DNA of 64,000 bases from Arthrobacter sp. CJ23 (GTDB lineage Bacteria; Actinomycetota; Actinomycetes; Actinomycetales; Micrococcaceae), in contig NZ_CP102950.1 of assembly GCF_024741795.1 (NCBI RefSeq), forward strand, positions 1,302,001-1,366,000. Reading direction: 5' to 3'. The position numbers were made by a program, and so were the translations under genes. Shown piece after piece: positions 1 through 9,439 of the stretch (position 1 is the first letter of the stretch; the number at the start of each line of letters is the position of its first letter). The notes beneath the pieces were generated by a model, which was not told the origin of the DNA, ran no database searches, and saw nothing but the letters and a program-made list of their open reading frames with translations.

Positions 1-247
1 GGTTCAGCAGGAGCACCAGGACCGCAAGCAGGGCCAGGGCCCAGACGGCGAGGGTGATGCGGAGGGCCACGCGGCCCAGCCGCCGGTCCCCGGCAACCAG
101 CTGGGCGCTGCCCGGTATGAAAACGGTCAGGAGGACCAGCACGAAGGCGCGCTTGGTACGGACCGGTGCGCTGGCACTGGCCGGGTAGCGGACGGGATCA
201 GTCAGTGCGCTCCCGTGCGGCTGCGGTCTCTTCGTGCTGGTCGACAT
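1..247 (-). CDS. LCP-family (LytR-CpsA-Psr) protein, N-terminal fragment
   Basis: The gene starts at an ATG at 247 and runs off the left edge after 82 codons. About 30 polar and proline-rich residues come first. A hydrophobic stretch with the signature PGSAQLVAGDRRLGR follows, then a second hydrophobic helix. This two-helix N-terminus is what I associate with LCP proteins of Micrococcaceae. LCP enzymes act outside the membrane and attach polymers to peptidoglycan. The catalytic LCP domain lies outside the window, so the call rests on the N-terminus and the purE/purK neighbourhood. The start lies 9 bp after the purE stop. An AGGAA Shine-Dalgarno overlaps that stop, which suggests cotranscription with purK-purE. 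Confidence 0.6.
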   Translation of the reverse strand, partial: MSTSTKRPQPHGSALTDPVRYPASASAPVRTKRAFVLVLLTVFIPGSAQLVAGDRRLGRVALRITLAVWALALLAVLVLLLN

Positions 248-256
248 CAACGGTTC

Positions 257-817
257 CTAACGGCCACTCCGTGCTGAGACATTGGCCTGCGAGAAGACCT
301 CGGCTACCTTATCGCGAAGGTTGGCGCCCTTCCTGGTAGCGACATCGTTGAGTTCCTGGGCGAAGTCCACCAGTTCGGCGCGGAGCCGGACGGCAAGCTC
401 GTCCGTGCCGGAGGCCAGCATGCGTACCGCCAGGAGGCCGGCGTTGCGGGCTCCGGCGATGGACACGGTGGCCACGGGAACGCCGGCCGGCATCTGCACG
501 ATGGACAGCAGAGAGTCCATGCCGTCCAGGGTCTTCAACGGCACAGGCACGCCGATGACCGGAAGCGGGGTGACGGAGGCGAGCATACCCGGCAGGTGCG
601 CCGCGCCGCCGGCGCCGGCGATGATGACCCGCAGGCCGCGTTCGTGGGCGGTCTGGCCGTAGCGGATCATTTCGGTGGGCATGCGGTGGGCGGAAACGAC
701 GTCGGCCTCGAAGGGGATGCCGAATTCTGCCAGTGCGTCCGCAGCGGCTTCCATGACGGGCCAGTCGGAATCCGAGCCCATGACCAGGCCGACGATCGGG
801 GCGTTCTCTGCACTCAT
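257..817 (-). CDS. purE: N5-carboxyaminoimidazole ribonucleotide mutase PurE
   Basis: PurE converts N5-CAIR to CAIR in de novo purine synthesis, in the cytoplasm. The 186-residue protein has the family landmarks: GSDSDWPVM near residues 14-22, the SAHRMP motif that includes the catalytic histidine (about 43-48), and the [10 protein letters not shown] loop (about 69-78). Length is normal for a class I PurE. Its ATG overlaps the purK stop (ATGA), and a GAGGAG Shine-Dalgarno sits inside the purK 3' end, so the two are translationally coupled. PurK supplies the substrate, which fits the pairing. Confidence 0.97.
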   Translation of the reverse strand: MSAENAPIVGLVMGSDSDWPVMEAAADALAEFGIPFEADVVSAHRMPTEMIRYGQTAHERGLRVIIAGAGGAAHLPGMLASVTPLPVIGVPVPLKTLDGMDSLLSIVQMPAGVPVATVSIAGARNAGLLAVRMLASGTDELAVRLRAELVDFAQELNDVATRKGANLRDKVAEVFSQANVSARSGR

Positions 818-2001
818 GCTGTCTCCTCGGAGGTGTTCGCAGCAGGCATCCTGCCGTCGCGGATGATGTCGGCCACCGCGGTGGCACGGCTGCGGATGGA
901 GTCAAGCTCGGCAACGGAGGCCCCCACCAGGTTCACATGCCCGATCTTGCGGCCCGGACGGACCGACTTGCCGTAGCAGTGGACCTTGGCGGACGGTTCG
1001 AAGGAGAGAGCCATCGGGTACGCCGCGAAGAGGTCCTGGTTGTCGCCGCCCAGGAAGTTCTTCATGACCACCACGGGGCCCAGGGCGTCAGTGGCCCCCA
1101 GAGGTAGGTTGAGCACGGCCCGCAGGTGCTGCTCGAACTGGCTTGTCACGGAGCCGTCCTGCGTCCAGTGGCCCGTGTTGTGCGGGCGCATGGCAAGTTC
1201 ATTGATGAGGAAGCCGACGCCGACGCCGGGCGTTTCGAACAGTTCGGCCGCCATGACGCCCGTGACACCGAGCTCGTTGGCGATCCGCAGGGCGGCTTCC
1301 TCGGCTGCCGCGGCAACTTCGAGGGGGATGTCCTGCGCCGGGGCGATGACTTCATCGCACACCCCGTCCACCTGGACAGTGTGGACCACGGGCCAGGCAC
1401 GGGATTCGCCGCCGGGGGTCCGGGCAACCAAAGCGGAGAGTTCGCGGCTGAACTCCACCTTGGCCTCGGCCAGGAGCGGGCTCATGGCCTCGAACCAGTC
1501 AGCGGCGCTGCGGGCGTCCTCGGGGGAGTCGACGATGCGAACTCCCTTTCCGTCGTAGCCGCCGCGCGGCGTCTTGAGGACCACCGGCCAGCCGATCCGG
1601 TCGCCGAAAGCGACGAGTTCCTCCACGCCGTGCACCGCGGCCCAGGCGGGGTTGGGCAGGCCAAGGCGGTCGATGGCAGCGCGCATGACGAGTTTGTCCT
1701 GGGCGTTGACGAGGGCGTCAGGGCCGGGCTGCACGTTGACGCCTGCCGCCTGCAGGGCGCGCAGGTGCTCGGTGGGGACGTGTTCATGGTCGAAGGTCAG
1801 GACGTCCAGGCCCTTGGAGAACTCGAGGAGAGCATCAAGGTCCTTGTAGTCGCCCACCGGGGCCGTGGCCACGGCGTTGACGGCCGAAACGTCCTCCCCT
1901 TCAGCCAAAACGCGGAGTTCGAAGCCGAGAGCGGTGGCCGCCGGGGCCATCATGCGTGCGAGTTGGCCGCCGCCAACCACACCTATTACTGGAAAAGTCA
2001 C
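814..2001 (-). CDS. purK: N5-carboxyaminoimidazole ribonucleotide synthase PurK
   Basis: PurK is the ATP-grasp enzyme that carboxylates AIR with ATP and bicarbonate to give N5-CAIR. The 395-residue protein begins with the nucleotide-binding strand [14 protein letters not shown]. It carries the ATP-grasp elements [12 protein letters not shown] (about 142-153) and [14 protein letters not shown] (about 267-280). The start is a GTG at 2001. No Shine-Dalgarno is seen. A TAGGCT box ends 7 nt upstream of the GTG, so a leaderless message is likely. It is first in a purK-purE(-LCP) unit and diverges from the GtrA gene. Confidence 0.96.
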   Translation of the reverse strand: MTFPVIGVVGGGQLARMMAPAATALGFELRVLAEGEDVSAVNAVATAPVGDYKDLDALLEFSKGLDVLTFDHEHVPTEHLRALQAAGVNVQPGPDALVNAQDKLVMRAAIDRLGLPNPAWAAVHGVEELVAFGDRIGWPVVLKTPRGGYDGKGVRIVDSPEDARSAADWFEAMSPLLAEAKVEFSRELSALVARTPGGESRAWPVVHTVQVDGVCDEVIAPAQDIPLEVAAAAEEAALRIANELGVTGVMAAELFETPGVGVGFLINELAMRPHNTGHWTQDGSVTSQFEQHLRAVLNLPLGATDALGPVVVMKNFLGGDNQDLFAAYPMALSFEPSAKVHCYGKSVRPGRKIGHVNLVGASVAELDSIRSRATAVADIIRDGRMPAANTSEETA

Positions 2002-2008
2002 AAGGTTC

Positions 2009-2014
2009 AGCCTA
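2009..2014 (-). promoter_or_regulatory. Candidate -10 box (TAGGCT) of a leaderless purK transcript
   Basis: On the minus strand TAGGCT is followed by 7 nt and the purK GTG. No ribosome-binding site lies between. The same TAGGCT-GAAC string precedes rsmI at 20679. Mapping the transcript 5' end would settle it. Confidence 0.5.
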
Positions 2015-2170
2015 CCGAACCAGCGGCTGGAACATGGATTCTGTGCCCCTCGGCAGCCGGAGCGCCCCGTGGACTGCCGGCTGGATCGCGGTCCCTTCCG
2101 GTTCCTCCAAGGAATCGGCGCTAAAATGGCTGTGGCCCATCGGCCGCATATTCAACGGCCATGGAGGGTC

Positions 2171-2725
2171 ATGATCACCACACTTGCAGATCGCATCCGC
2201 GGACTCGCATCGCTTTTTTGGCGTGAAGTAGCCAAATTCGGCGCTGTTGGTGGCGTGGCTTTTGTCATTGACAATGGCCTCACGTACTACCTCATGCACG
2301 GTCCCATGGCCGACAGTCCCTCCAAGGCACGCTTTGTGGGGGCCGTGGTCGCCACGATTTTCTCGTGGATCGCGAACCGCTTCTGGACCTTCCGGCACCG
2401 CCGCCAAGACAATGTGCTGCGTGAATTCGTGATGTTCGTCATCATCAACGGCATCGGAATCGGCATTTCCACCGGCTTCACGGCGATCGCCAACTACTGG
2501 CTGCACATCACGGACAAGAACATGCTGTTTGCCGCTGGTGTCCTGGGCATCCTGGTGGCCACGGTGGTCCGTTTCTTCGCCTACCGGTTCCTGGTGTTCA
2601 ACAAGGAACTGGACGAAGAGCCGGAGTTCTCCCACGACCACGAGCTCATCGAACTGCACCCCAAGCCCAGGGCGGGCGAAGGGGCCGCAATCGACAAGGA
2701 CACCGCCGCGGTCAAGAAGCGCTGA
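2171..2725 (+). CDS. GtrA family membrane protein
   Basis: This is a 184-residue integral membrane protein of the GtrA family. These proteins are small four-helix partners thought to flip polyprenyl-linked sugars or assist glycosyltransferases. The family signature KFGAVGGVAFVIDNGLTYYL (about residues 19-38) is clear, followed by FSWIANRFWTFRHRR and a C-terminal FFAYRFLVFNKE. The tail after about 150 is charged and cytoplasmic-looking. The frame stays open far upstream. I chose ATG 2171 because GGAGGG lies just before it (spacing is short, 2-4 nt). An in-frame ATG at 2126 is an alternative. The 3' end overlaps the convergent TIGR03089 gene by 14 bp. Confidence 0.85.
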   Translation: MITTLADRIRGLASLFWREVAKFGAVGGVAFVIDNGLTYYLMHGPMADSPSKARFVGAVVATIFSWIANRFWTFRHRRQDNVLREFVMFVIINGIGIGISTGFTAIANYWLHITDKNMLFAAGVLGILVATVVRFFAYRFLVFNKELDEEPEFSHDHELIELHPKPRAGEGAAIDKDTAAVKKR

Positions 2726-3404
2726 CGCGCTCGTTGTCCAGCAGGTGCTGCGTAACGTCGACATCCGGGTGGACCAGCACCACTGAGCCGTCCTGCATCC
2801 AGGCCCCGAGGGCCGCGGCGAGGGCTGTTTCGAGCCCGACGCCGGCGCGCACCAGCAGCCTGACCCCGGGCTCCTGGGCCTGCGCGAAGCCGTCCAGCAG
2901 GCCACCGTGGTGGTGTGCGGCGGAGCCCCGAAGCGCCGGCATCGCCTCTTCCGGTTCGTTGTGGGCCATGAACACATCGCCGTGCGAACGGACCTCCGCG
3001 GCATAGTCGACGACGCCGGCGGGCAGCTCCCCTGGCCAGCGCATCGCCAACGCGGCGAGGGGAACGGCCACCACGGCATTGAAGCCGCCGGAACCCACCT
3101 CCGGGGTGTCTGTCACGAGCAGTTCGGCGTCGCCGCCGTCGAGCACCAGTTCCATGCCCAGCTGCCATCCGGCCAGGGCCCACACGAACGATTTCCAGTG
3201 CGCCGGCAGGTCCACGCGCAGACTCATCCCGGGCTCGGCGTCCAGCTCGTCCTGCAGCAGGTTGCTGGTCTTGGCCACCCAGTTGTCCAGAACGCGGCCG
3301 GACAACTCCACGCGTTCGGAGTCCGGGCCATACCAGGTCAGGCGCGGGTAGGTCGCATGGCCGGACCGGAGTGCGGTCATCAGTTTCATCGCCGGAATGC
3401 TCAT
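2712..3404 (-). CDS. TIGR03089 family protein
   Basis: This 230-residue actinobacterial protein matches the TIGR03089 family. Its N-terminal half resembles the start of AMP-binding acyl-adenylate enzymes (LTWYGPDSERVELSGRVLDN, then a helical segment ending ALAGWQLGMELVLDGG). The adenylate P-loop and the C-terminal lid are missing, so I do not expect adenylation activity. The biochemical role is unknown. In M. tuberculosis a homologue (Rv3268) sits near cpsA and purEK, as here. It converges with the GtrA gene and overlaps its 3' end by 14 bp. Confidence 0.8.
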   Translation of the reverse strand: MSIPAMKLMTALRSGHATYPRLTWYGPDSERVELSGRVLDNWVAKTSNLLQDELDAEPGMSLRVDLPAHWKSFVWALAGWQLGMELVLDGGDAELLVTDTPEVGSGGFNAVVAVPLAALAMRWPGELPAGVVDYAAEVRSHGDVFMAHNEPEEAMPALRGSAAHHHGGLLDGFAQAQEPGVRLLVRAGVGLETALAAALGAWMQDGSVVLVHPDVDVTQHLLDNERVSAS

Positions 3405-3765
3405 GGCTACATCTTGTCACGGGGCCGGGCGGCAGGCTCCTGGGAATGTGAATTGCGCCACGTTTCCGGGCCCTTGGCGGACGGACGCGCGCTGCCGTGC
3501 ATCTGGAATTTCCCTGAAATTCAATGAATATGCATGCGAACTGATGCAGGGCTTTCGTTTCCCTCCTGCCCGGCCAAACGTGGGCGCAAAACACGGGGCG
3601 TGGCGCATCGCGCGTTTCTACAGGAAGTTGATTATTATCCAGCGCGGCTTGACGGCTGCGTAGTTACACACGTGTAATTAGGTATAGACCGCCGCTGCGC
3701 AAACATCAGGCACACCACCGAGTGCCGACGTTCAGGACAGCAGCTGCAACATCAGGAGGGGCGCC
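3405..3765 (+). promoter_or_regulatory. 361-bp intergenic region with the whiB promoter and an inverted repeat
   Basis: No gene is apparent between TIGR03089 and whiB. The left two thirds (3405-3640) hold nothing I recognise beyond relatively AT-rich stretches. A promoter candidate has a -35 TTGACG at 3649-3654, an 18-bp spacer and a -10 TGTAAT at 3673-3678. A perfect inverted repeat TTACAC-AC-GTGTAA (3664-3677) covers the end of the spacer and the -10 box, as expected of an operator for a dimeric repressor. It leaves a 5' leader of about 80 nt. A strong AGGAGG lies at 3754-3759, 6 nt before the whiB ATG. Confidence 0.55.
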
Positions 3766-4308
3766 ATGGGGCAAGCGTTGCCTATTCAGCAAGATGCAGT
3801 CGTCGCAGAACATGCGTCAGTGAAATACCGGTCGCGGGGTGTGCCTGGGGATTGGTACGTCGACCCGGCGGATCCGGAAGCGGCGGACCGCTACAGCGAC
3901 AATGTCCAGCAATCGCTTGAGGAGCAGGCAACTGCCCTCCTCGCGGCACATGAGGCATTGCTCGGCGATCCGGGAGCTCCGGACGATGATCTGGATGACC
4001 CTCCCATGGAGTTGCGGCGTCCGGTCGATAACCCCTCGCAGCCGGTGTGGATCGGGCTGCCCCGCCAGGACGACTTCGATGATGAAGGCGAACTTGGCTG
4101 GCAGAGCGATGCGCTCTGTGCCCAGACCGACCCGGAAGCATTCTTCCCCGAAAAGGGCGGCTCCACGAGGGACGCCAAGAAGGTCTGCGGAGCCTGCAAC
4201 GTCCGCTCGCAGTGCCTTGAGTACGCTCTCGCGAACGACGAACGTTTCGGTATCTGGGGCGGGCTGTCCGAGCGTGAACGCCGTCGGCTGAGGAAGCGAG
4301 CGGTCTGA
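3766..4308 (+). CDS. whiB2: WhiB-family Fe-S transcription factor (WhiB2/WhmD type)
   Basis: This cytoplasmic 4Fe-4S regulator has 180 residues. The four cluster cysteines are C118 (WQSDALCAQ), C141, C144 (CGAC) and C150. They are followed by the turn FGIWGG (161-166) and a basic C-terminal tail (ERRRLRKR), the usual WhiB order. The first 110 residues are an acidic extension longer than in most WhiB proteins. WhiB2/WhmD in mycobacteria and WhiB in Streptomyces act in septation and differentiation. The neighbouring metallopeptidase-family and DUF3499 genes match the whiB2 locus, which is why I choose this subtype. It is followed at once by the giant glycosyltransferase. Confidence 0.9.
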   Translation: MGQALPIQQDAVVAEHASVKYRSRGVPGDWYVDPADPEAADRYSDNVQQSLEEQATALLAAHEALLGDPGAPDDDLDDPPMELRRPVDNPSQPVWIGLPRQDDFDDEGELGWQSDALCAQTDPEAFFPEKGGSTRDAKKVCGACNVRSQCLEYALANDERFGIWGGLSERERRRLRKRAV

Positions 4309-4337
4309 TTCACAAGGAAGTTCACGTTACCGCCGTC

Positions 4338-7300
4338 GTGGTTTCGCACGACGGCGGTAGCTATCTCCCCAGGACACTGGCGGCTTTGGCGGACCAGACG
4401 CGTCCGGCAGATGCCGCCATTGGCGTCGACACGGGATCGGGGGACAACTCCGAAGAGTTGCTGCGCCGGGCCCTTGGTGATGCCAATGTCACCAGCCATG
4501 TCGAACCGAAGAGCGGCTTCGGCGGGGCGGTCGCACACGCTGTGGCCGGGCTCGCCCCGGCCCATGATGACGGGACCGCGGCGTGGATCTGGCTCCTGCA
4601 CGACGACGCCGCACCTGCGCCGGACGCACTGGCCGAGCTGCTGCACGCCGTCGAGCGCGCGCCGTCGGTGACAGTGGCAGGTTGCAAGCAGCTGGACTGG
4701 GACTCCGCGCATCGCCTGGTGGACGTGGGCCTGTCCACGAGCCGCTGGGCCGAACGGCTGACCCTGATCGACGCCGATGAATTCGACCAGGGCCAGCACG
4801 ATGCCCGCTCGGACACGTTCGCCGTGAACTCGGCAGGCATGCTCGTTCGCCGTGACGTCTGGGAACTCCTGCGCGGTTTTGACCCCGCACTGCCGGGCAG
4901 CGGTGACGACGTCGATTTCTGCTGGCGCAACTGGCTCGCCGGCAACCGCGTGGTGGTGGTTCCTTCCGCACACATGTTCCATGCGGAGCGCCGGCCCTAC
5001 GCGCTAGGCAACTTCGCCGCGGCCCGCAAGGCACAGGTGCATCTGCGACTGAAGCACGCACCCGCGTGGAAAGTCCCGTTCCACGCCGTAGGGGCACTCA
5101 TCGGCAGCCTCCTGCGGCTGGTCCTGAGCATCATCGTCAAAGACCCCGGGCAGGGCTTTGCGCATCTTGCGTCCACCGTTGCCGCCCTCGGACGGCCCCT
5201 GGCAGTCCTGCGCGCCCGCCGCGCCGCGGCCAGGACACGGCGCGTGCAACGCTCGGTCATCCGGGGCCTGCAGACGCCCTACCGCGAGGTCCGGGCGCAT
5301 CGCCGCTCCCTCCTTGAGACCATTGGGCTGGGCGACGATTCCCCGTCCGTTTCGGACCTGCTGGCCCCGGAACCCAGCGGCGACGCGATGGACGACTTTG
5401 CGTCCCTGGCCACGAAGGAGCGGGGCTGGGTCGGCAACGGCGCCGTGGCCGCGGTCCTTGTGGCCTTTGCCGCCTCAGCCGCGGGACTGCTCGGACTGCT
5501 CCAGGCCACCGGGGCAGTCGGCGGCGGACTGCTGCCCCTCTCGGCGAAATCCTCGGACATCTGGGCGAACGCCTCCTCCTGGTGGATCGGGCTCAGCGCG
5601 GGACTTCCCGGCCACGGTGACCCGTTCGGCTATGTGCTGTGGCTGCTGTCCGTTTTCGGCTCCGGCGATGCCAACGCCGCCATGGTGTGGCTGCTGATCC
5701 TTGCGATGCCGCTGGCCGGCCTGGGCGCCTGGTTCGCCGCCGGTGCGCTGACCTCACGCCGGCGCTTCCGCTTCCTGGCCGCCTTGGTCTGGTCGGGGGC
5801 ACCTGCACTGCACATCGCCCTGAACCAGGGCCGGGCCGGCGCCCTCGTGGCACACGTCGTGATGCCGCTGCTGCTGCTGGCACTGCTGCGGGCCTCGGGC
5901 GCCGCGGTGGGCCAGGGCCGCTTTGCGCCGAAGGCCCAGCGCGGACGGCCCTCCGTCCCGGCGGCCATCAAGCCCGGGATCAACGGCACGCCGTCGTGGA
6001 CAGCCGCGGCTGCAGCCGGCCTCGCGCTGGCGATTGTCACGGCTTCGGCGCCCTCCCTCGCAGGTCCCCTTGCCGTGGTCATCGTCCTGTGCGCCGTGAT
6101 TCTCGGCCGGCGCGGGCGCACTCTCTGGTGGTCCCTGCTCCCCAGCGCGGCCCTGTTTGTTCCCTACGGCATCTCCGTCCTGGACCGGCCACGCTCGCTG
6201 CTCGCCGACCCCGGAGTGCCGCTCGGCTTTGAGGCCGCCCCCTTGTGGCAGCAGCTGCTGGGGCAGCCCGTGAAATTCGACCTCGACGGCGGGCTGGCCG
6301 GCCTGGGCTGGTTCGGTCCGAGCCCGCTGCCCTGGGCGCTGATCCTTGCCCTCCTGATCAGCGGGCCGGCGCTGCTGCTGGCCGTTGCCGCCCTTTTCGT
6401 CCCGGGCAAGCGCACCAGGATCGTACGGATATTCTGGGTGGCCGCGCTGGCGGTCCTGGCCAGCGGCTGGCTCTTGGGCCACGTGGCCACCGGCGTCAAC
6501 GGCAATGTGATGGTGGGTCCCTTCACCGGACCCGCCGTGTCAGCGGCCGGGATCGCCCTGCTGGGCGCGGCCCTTGTCGGAGCCGAGCAGCTGCTGGTCT
6601 TCGGACGCCAGGCAGCGGGCACCGCAGGCAAGGGCCACGCTGCTCTGCGGGTGTTGTCCGGCGTTGGCCTGCTGGTGCTCCTGGCCGGTCCCTTGGCAGG
6701 CATGGCGGCCTGGACTGCCCAGAATGTGCTGCAGCCCGCCGCTGGCTCCTCTGCGGCCACCGCTGCCGCGGGCACGCAGAGACCGCCGCAGGCCCTGGGA
6801 ACCGCACGCTTGGTGCGCCCCGCCGAAGCAGGCATCCTGCCCGCCACAGCCGTGGACCGCGGCCAAGGGCCCGAGCAGAGCCGCACCTTGATCATTGCGG
6901 CCGGTGAACACGGCACGTACACCTCCTCGCTGATGCGCGGTGCCGGCACAACACTGGACGCGCTGTCCACCGTGGCCTCTGCCCGGTCCATCATCGGGGC
7001 ACCCGGACGCGAGGAAATCGCCGCCGACGACGCCGTGACCGCTTCGATCCGGACCACGGTTGCCACGATCGTGGCAGGCACGGGAGTGGACCCCCGGGCC
7101 GATCTTGAACAACTCGGCGCCGGGTTCGTGGTGCTCAAGGCCTCAGACTCTGCCGCGCAGCTGACGGCAAGCCGCATCGACGCCGTTCCCGGTCTGGTGG
7201 CGGTGGGACAGACCGACGCCGGCTGGCTGTGGCGCGTCACGCCGCTGAGCCAGTCCGCGGCAACTGCCGCCGAGACCGCGCACAGGGTCCGCATCACCGA

Positions 7301-7688
7301 TGCCAAGGGAGCCACGGTCCTTCTGCTGCCCTCCGGCAAGACCTCCGTCAACGCAGACATCCCGGCCGGTGACGAGGGCCGGCAGCTTGTCCTTGCCGAG
7401 CGTTCCGACGCAGGCTGGAGTGCCTGGCTGGACGGCAAGCCGCTCAAGGCCACCACATCAGGCTGGGCCCAGGCATTCATCCTGCCCCAGGACGGAGGCG
7501 TACTGAAAGTCCGCTACACCAGCCCCTGGGTGCCGTGGCTCGGCACCATGCAGGCCTTTGTGATTGGCCTGACCGCGCTCATGGCCGTGCCCATGCCTGC
7601 CCGGCGCACACGGGCGACGCGCCGGCCACGTCGAACCGGCCGCCCACGGGACGAGAAGTCCGCCGCTAAGGAGTACAGCAGTGTCTGA
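4338..7688 (+). CDS. Giant membrane family-2 glycosyltransferase
   Basis: The protein has about 1116 residues. An N-terminal GT-A domain of roughly 250 residues is followed by a multi-pass membrane region and an extracytoplasmic C-terminal part. GT2 marks are VSHDGGSYLPRTL at the start, LLHDDAAPAPDAL (DD metal site, about residues 92-104), NSAGMLVRRDVW and GSGDDVDFCWRN with the following HAERR. It probably transfers a sugar from the cytoplasmic face to an envelope acceptor. Substrate is unknown. The first in-frame GTG is 4338, but it would cut the first beta strand. The frame is open back to an ATT at 4308 that overlaps the whiB stop, so the true start is uncertain. The 3' end overlaps the DUF5719 gene by 8 bp. 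Confidence 0.85.
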   Translation: MVSHDGGSYLPRTLAALADQTRPADAAIGVDTGSGDNSEELLRRALGDANVTSHVEPKSGFGGAVAHAVAGLAPAHDDGTAAWIWLLHDDAAPAPDALAELLHAVERAPSVTVAGCKQLDWDSAHRLVDVGLSTSRWAERLTLIDADEFDQGQHDARSDTFAVNSAGMLVRRDVWELLRGFDPALPGSGDDVDFCWRNWLAGNRVVVVPSAHMFHAERRPYALGNFAAARKAQVHLRLKHAPAWKVPFHAVGALIGSLLRLVLSIIVKDPGQGFAHLASTVAALGRPLAVLRARRAAARTRRVQRSVIRGLQTPYREVRAHRRSLLETIGLGDDSPSVSDLLAPEPSGDAMDDFASLATKERGWVGNGAVAAVLVAFAASAAGLLGLLQATGAVGGGLLPLSAKSSDIWANASSWWIGLSAGLPGHGDPFGYVLWLLSVFGSGDANAAMVWLLILAMPLAGLGAWFAAGALTSRRRFRFLAALVWSGAPALHIALNQGRAGALVAHVVMPLLLLALLRASGAAVGQGRFAPKAQRGRPSVPAAIKPGINGTPSWTAAAAAGLALAIVTASAPSLAGPLAVVIVLCAVILGRRGRTLWWSLLPSAALFVPYGISVLDRPRSLLADPGVPLGFEAAPLWQQLLGQPVKFDLDGGLAGLGWFGPSPLPWALILALLISGPALLLAVAALFVPGKRTRIVRIFWVAALAVLASGWLLGHVATGVNGNVMVGPFTGPAVSAAGIALLGAALVGAEQLLVFGRQAAGTAGKGHAALRVLSGVGLLVLLAGPLAGMAAWTAQNVLQPAAGSSAATAAAGTQRPPQALGTARLVRPAEAGILPATAVDRGQGPEQSRTLIIAAGEHGTYTSSLMRGAGTTLDALSTVASARSIIGAPGREEIAADDAVTASIRTTVATIVAGTGVDPRADLEQLGAGFVVLKASDSAAQLTASRIDAVPGLVAVGQTDAGWLWRVTPLSQSAATAAETAHRVRITDAKGATVLLLPSGKTSVNADIPAGDEGRQLVLAERSDAGWSAWLDGKPLKATTSGWAQAFILPQDGGVLKVRYTSPWVPWLGTMQAFVIGLTALMAVPMPARRTRATRRPRRTGRPRDEKSAAKEYSSV

Positions 7689-9369
7689 GGACCAGGCAGA
7701 GGAAACAACGGCCAAGGAAAGATCGGCCACGGAGCCCCAAGCCACGGAGCCCAAGGAAACAGCCCCCCAGGAGCCCAAGCAGCGCCGCCAGGCCAAGGGC
7801 GCCGGCAAGGGCATTGTCACGGGCGTCCTGTCCGCCGTCGTGATCCTTGCCGCCGCCGGCGGCGTGGTGTCTGCCGCATCCCTGCTGCCCGAATCCTCCG
7901 GCAGCCGCGCCCTGGAGATCCCGCAGGCCGACGTCCCTGCCGGCCACGCACTGGGCGTGTGTCCGGAGCCGGCCAAGCTGCTCGCAGGCACGGCCGACGG
8001 CACGGATGCGCAGTTCAGTCCCGTGTCACAGTCCGCCAAGACCCTTCTGAACGCCGTGGTGCTCAGCAACACGGCAGGCACGATTCCCGGCAGCGGAATC
8101 ACCTCCCTGGGCGGCACGCCCATGGCCGAAATCGCGAAGAAGCCCACCAGCACGCCGTCGCCGGTAGTTGGGCCTCCCGTCCTGGCTGCCGGCGTCGTGT
8201 CGGACCGGCCCGTGACCACCGCTACCGTGACCGGCGCCGAAGCCATCGGCAACGAGCAGGCCTCCATGGCGGCCCACCTGAACTACACGGCCACCGACGG
8301 CGACCTGCGCGGCGAAGCCGCCACCAGTTGCCCGCAGCCCGGCAACGATTCCTGGCTCCTCGGAGCCAGCACGTCCCTGGGCCGCAGCGCCGTGCTCAAC
8401 ATCAGCAACGCTTCCGGGACCCCCGCCACGGCCAACCTGGACCTCTTCGGTGCCAAGGGGCAGATCCAGGCGGCCGGCGCGCGCGGCCTGCTGGTCCCGC
8501 CCGGCACCACCCGCTCCATCAACCTTGGCGGCCTGGCCCCGGGTGAAGCCCAGCTTGCCGTGCGCCTGCGCAGCTCCGGCGGACCGGTGGCAGCCACCAT
8601 CCAGCAGAGCGTCCTGCGGGGCCTCACTCCTGGCGGCATCGAATTCCTGGCCCCCGGCACTGCGCCGTCCAACGTCCAGGTCATGAGCGGAGTGGACATC
8701 CAGGATCCGGCCGCCGTCAAGGCGCTGAGCGCGAAGTCCGGATTCGCAGATGCCACGCCCGCCCTGCAGATCGCCGTCCCGGGAGCCGCCGACGCCGTGG
8801 TGCAGCTGCGCGTCATGGGCACCAACGGGGAGCGTCCCCTTCCCAACGGGGGAGCGGTGACGGCGAAGGGCGGTTCGGTGACGACCATCCCGCTGGACGG
8901 AGTGCCGGCCGGAAGCTACACGGTCCGCGCCACCTCGGACGTGGCCTTCGTGGCCTCGGCCCGGGTGACCCGCGGCCTCAAGGCCGAGGACGCGGTCGAT
9001 TTCGCCTGGTCGCCGTCGGCAGCCCGTTTGGGCAGCCAGCACATCGTCGCCGTTCCGCGCGAGGGGGAACGGTTCCTCAGCTTCGGTGTACCGGAAGGCC
9101 GCGCCACGATCAGCCTTACGCCGGTGACGGTGGACGGCAAAGTACGCAAGACCACCACCTCCGATATCGCCGGCGGCACCACAGCAATGGTGAAGGTGCC
9201 CGAGAAAGTGGACGACGTGGTCGTGGCCGGCTACATCGTCTCCTCCGCCGGAGACGCGGCCTACGGCGCACTGGTTCTCGGGCAGGCAGACCGTGCCGAT
9301 ATCTCGGTCAACGCCATCCAGGACGCTGCCGCGGGGTACGAAAAGGTCCCCGTGACGGTGGGCTACTAG
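7681..9369 (+). CDS. DUF5719 family exported protein
   Basis: This 562-residue protein has a charged cytoplasmic head of about 44 residues, one membrane segment (about 45-67) and a long extracytoplasmic region rich in beta-strand and Ala/Gly/Val/Thr. It matches the DUF5719 family by content and by its fixed place after the giant GT2. Function is unknown. The 8-bp overlap with the GT2 gene suggests it works with that enzyme, perhaps as an envelope scaffold (inference). The start is GTG 7681 with AAGGAG at 7668-7673, 7 nt upstream. Confidence 0.8.
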   Translation: MSEDQAEETTAKERSATEPQATEPKETAPQEPKQRRQAKGAGKGIVTGVLSAVVILAAAGGVVSAASLLPESSGSRALEIPQADVPAGHALGVCPEPAKLLAGTADGTDAQFSPVSQSAKTLLNAVVLSNTAGTIPGSGITSLGGTPMAEIAKKPTSTPSPVVGPPVLAAGVVSDRPVTTATVTGAEAIGNEQASMAAHLNYTATDGDLRGEAATSCPQPGNDSWLLGASTSLGRSAVLNISNASGTPATANLDLFGAKGQIQAAGARGLLVPPGTTRSINLGGLAPGEAQLAVRLRSSGGPVAATIQQSVLRGLTPGGIEFLAPGTAPSNVQVMSGVDIQDPAAVKALSAKSGFADATPALQIAVPGAADAVVQLRVMGTNGERPLPNGGAVTAKGGSVTTIPLDGVPAGSYTVRATSDVAFVASARVTRGLKAEDAVDFAWSPSAARLGSQHIVAVPREGERFLSFGVPEGRATISLTPVTVDGKVRKTTTSDIAGGTTAMVKVPEKVDDVVVAGYIVSSAGDAAYGALVLGQADRADISVNAIQDAAAGYEKVPVTVGY

Positions 9370-9439
9370 GCCTTGTACACCAGGCCCGCAGCGCCGCTAA
9401 TTGGGCGCCGCTTGCAGGGCGCTCCTCATTGATCGCCGC

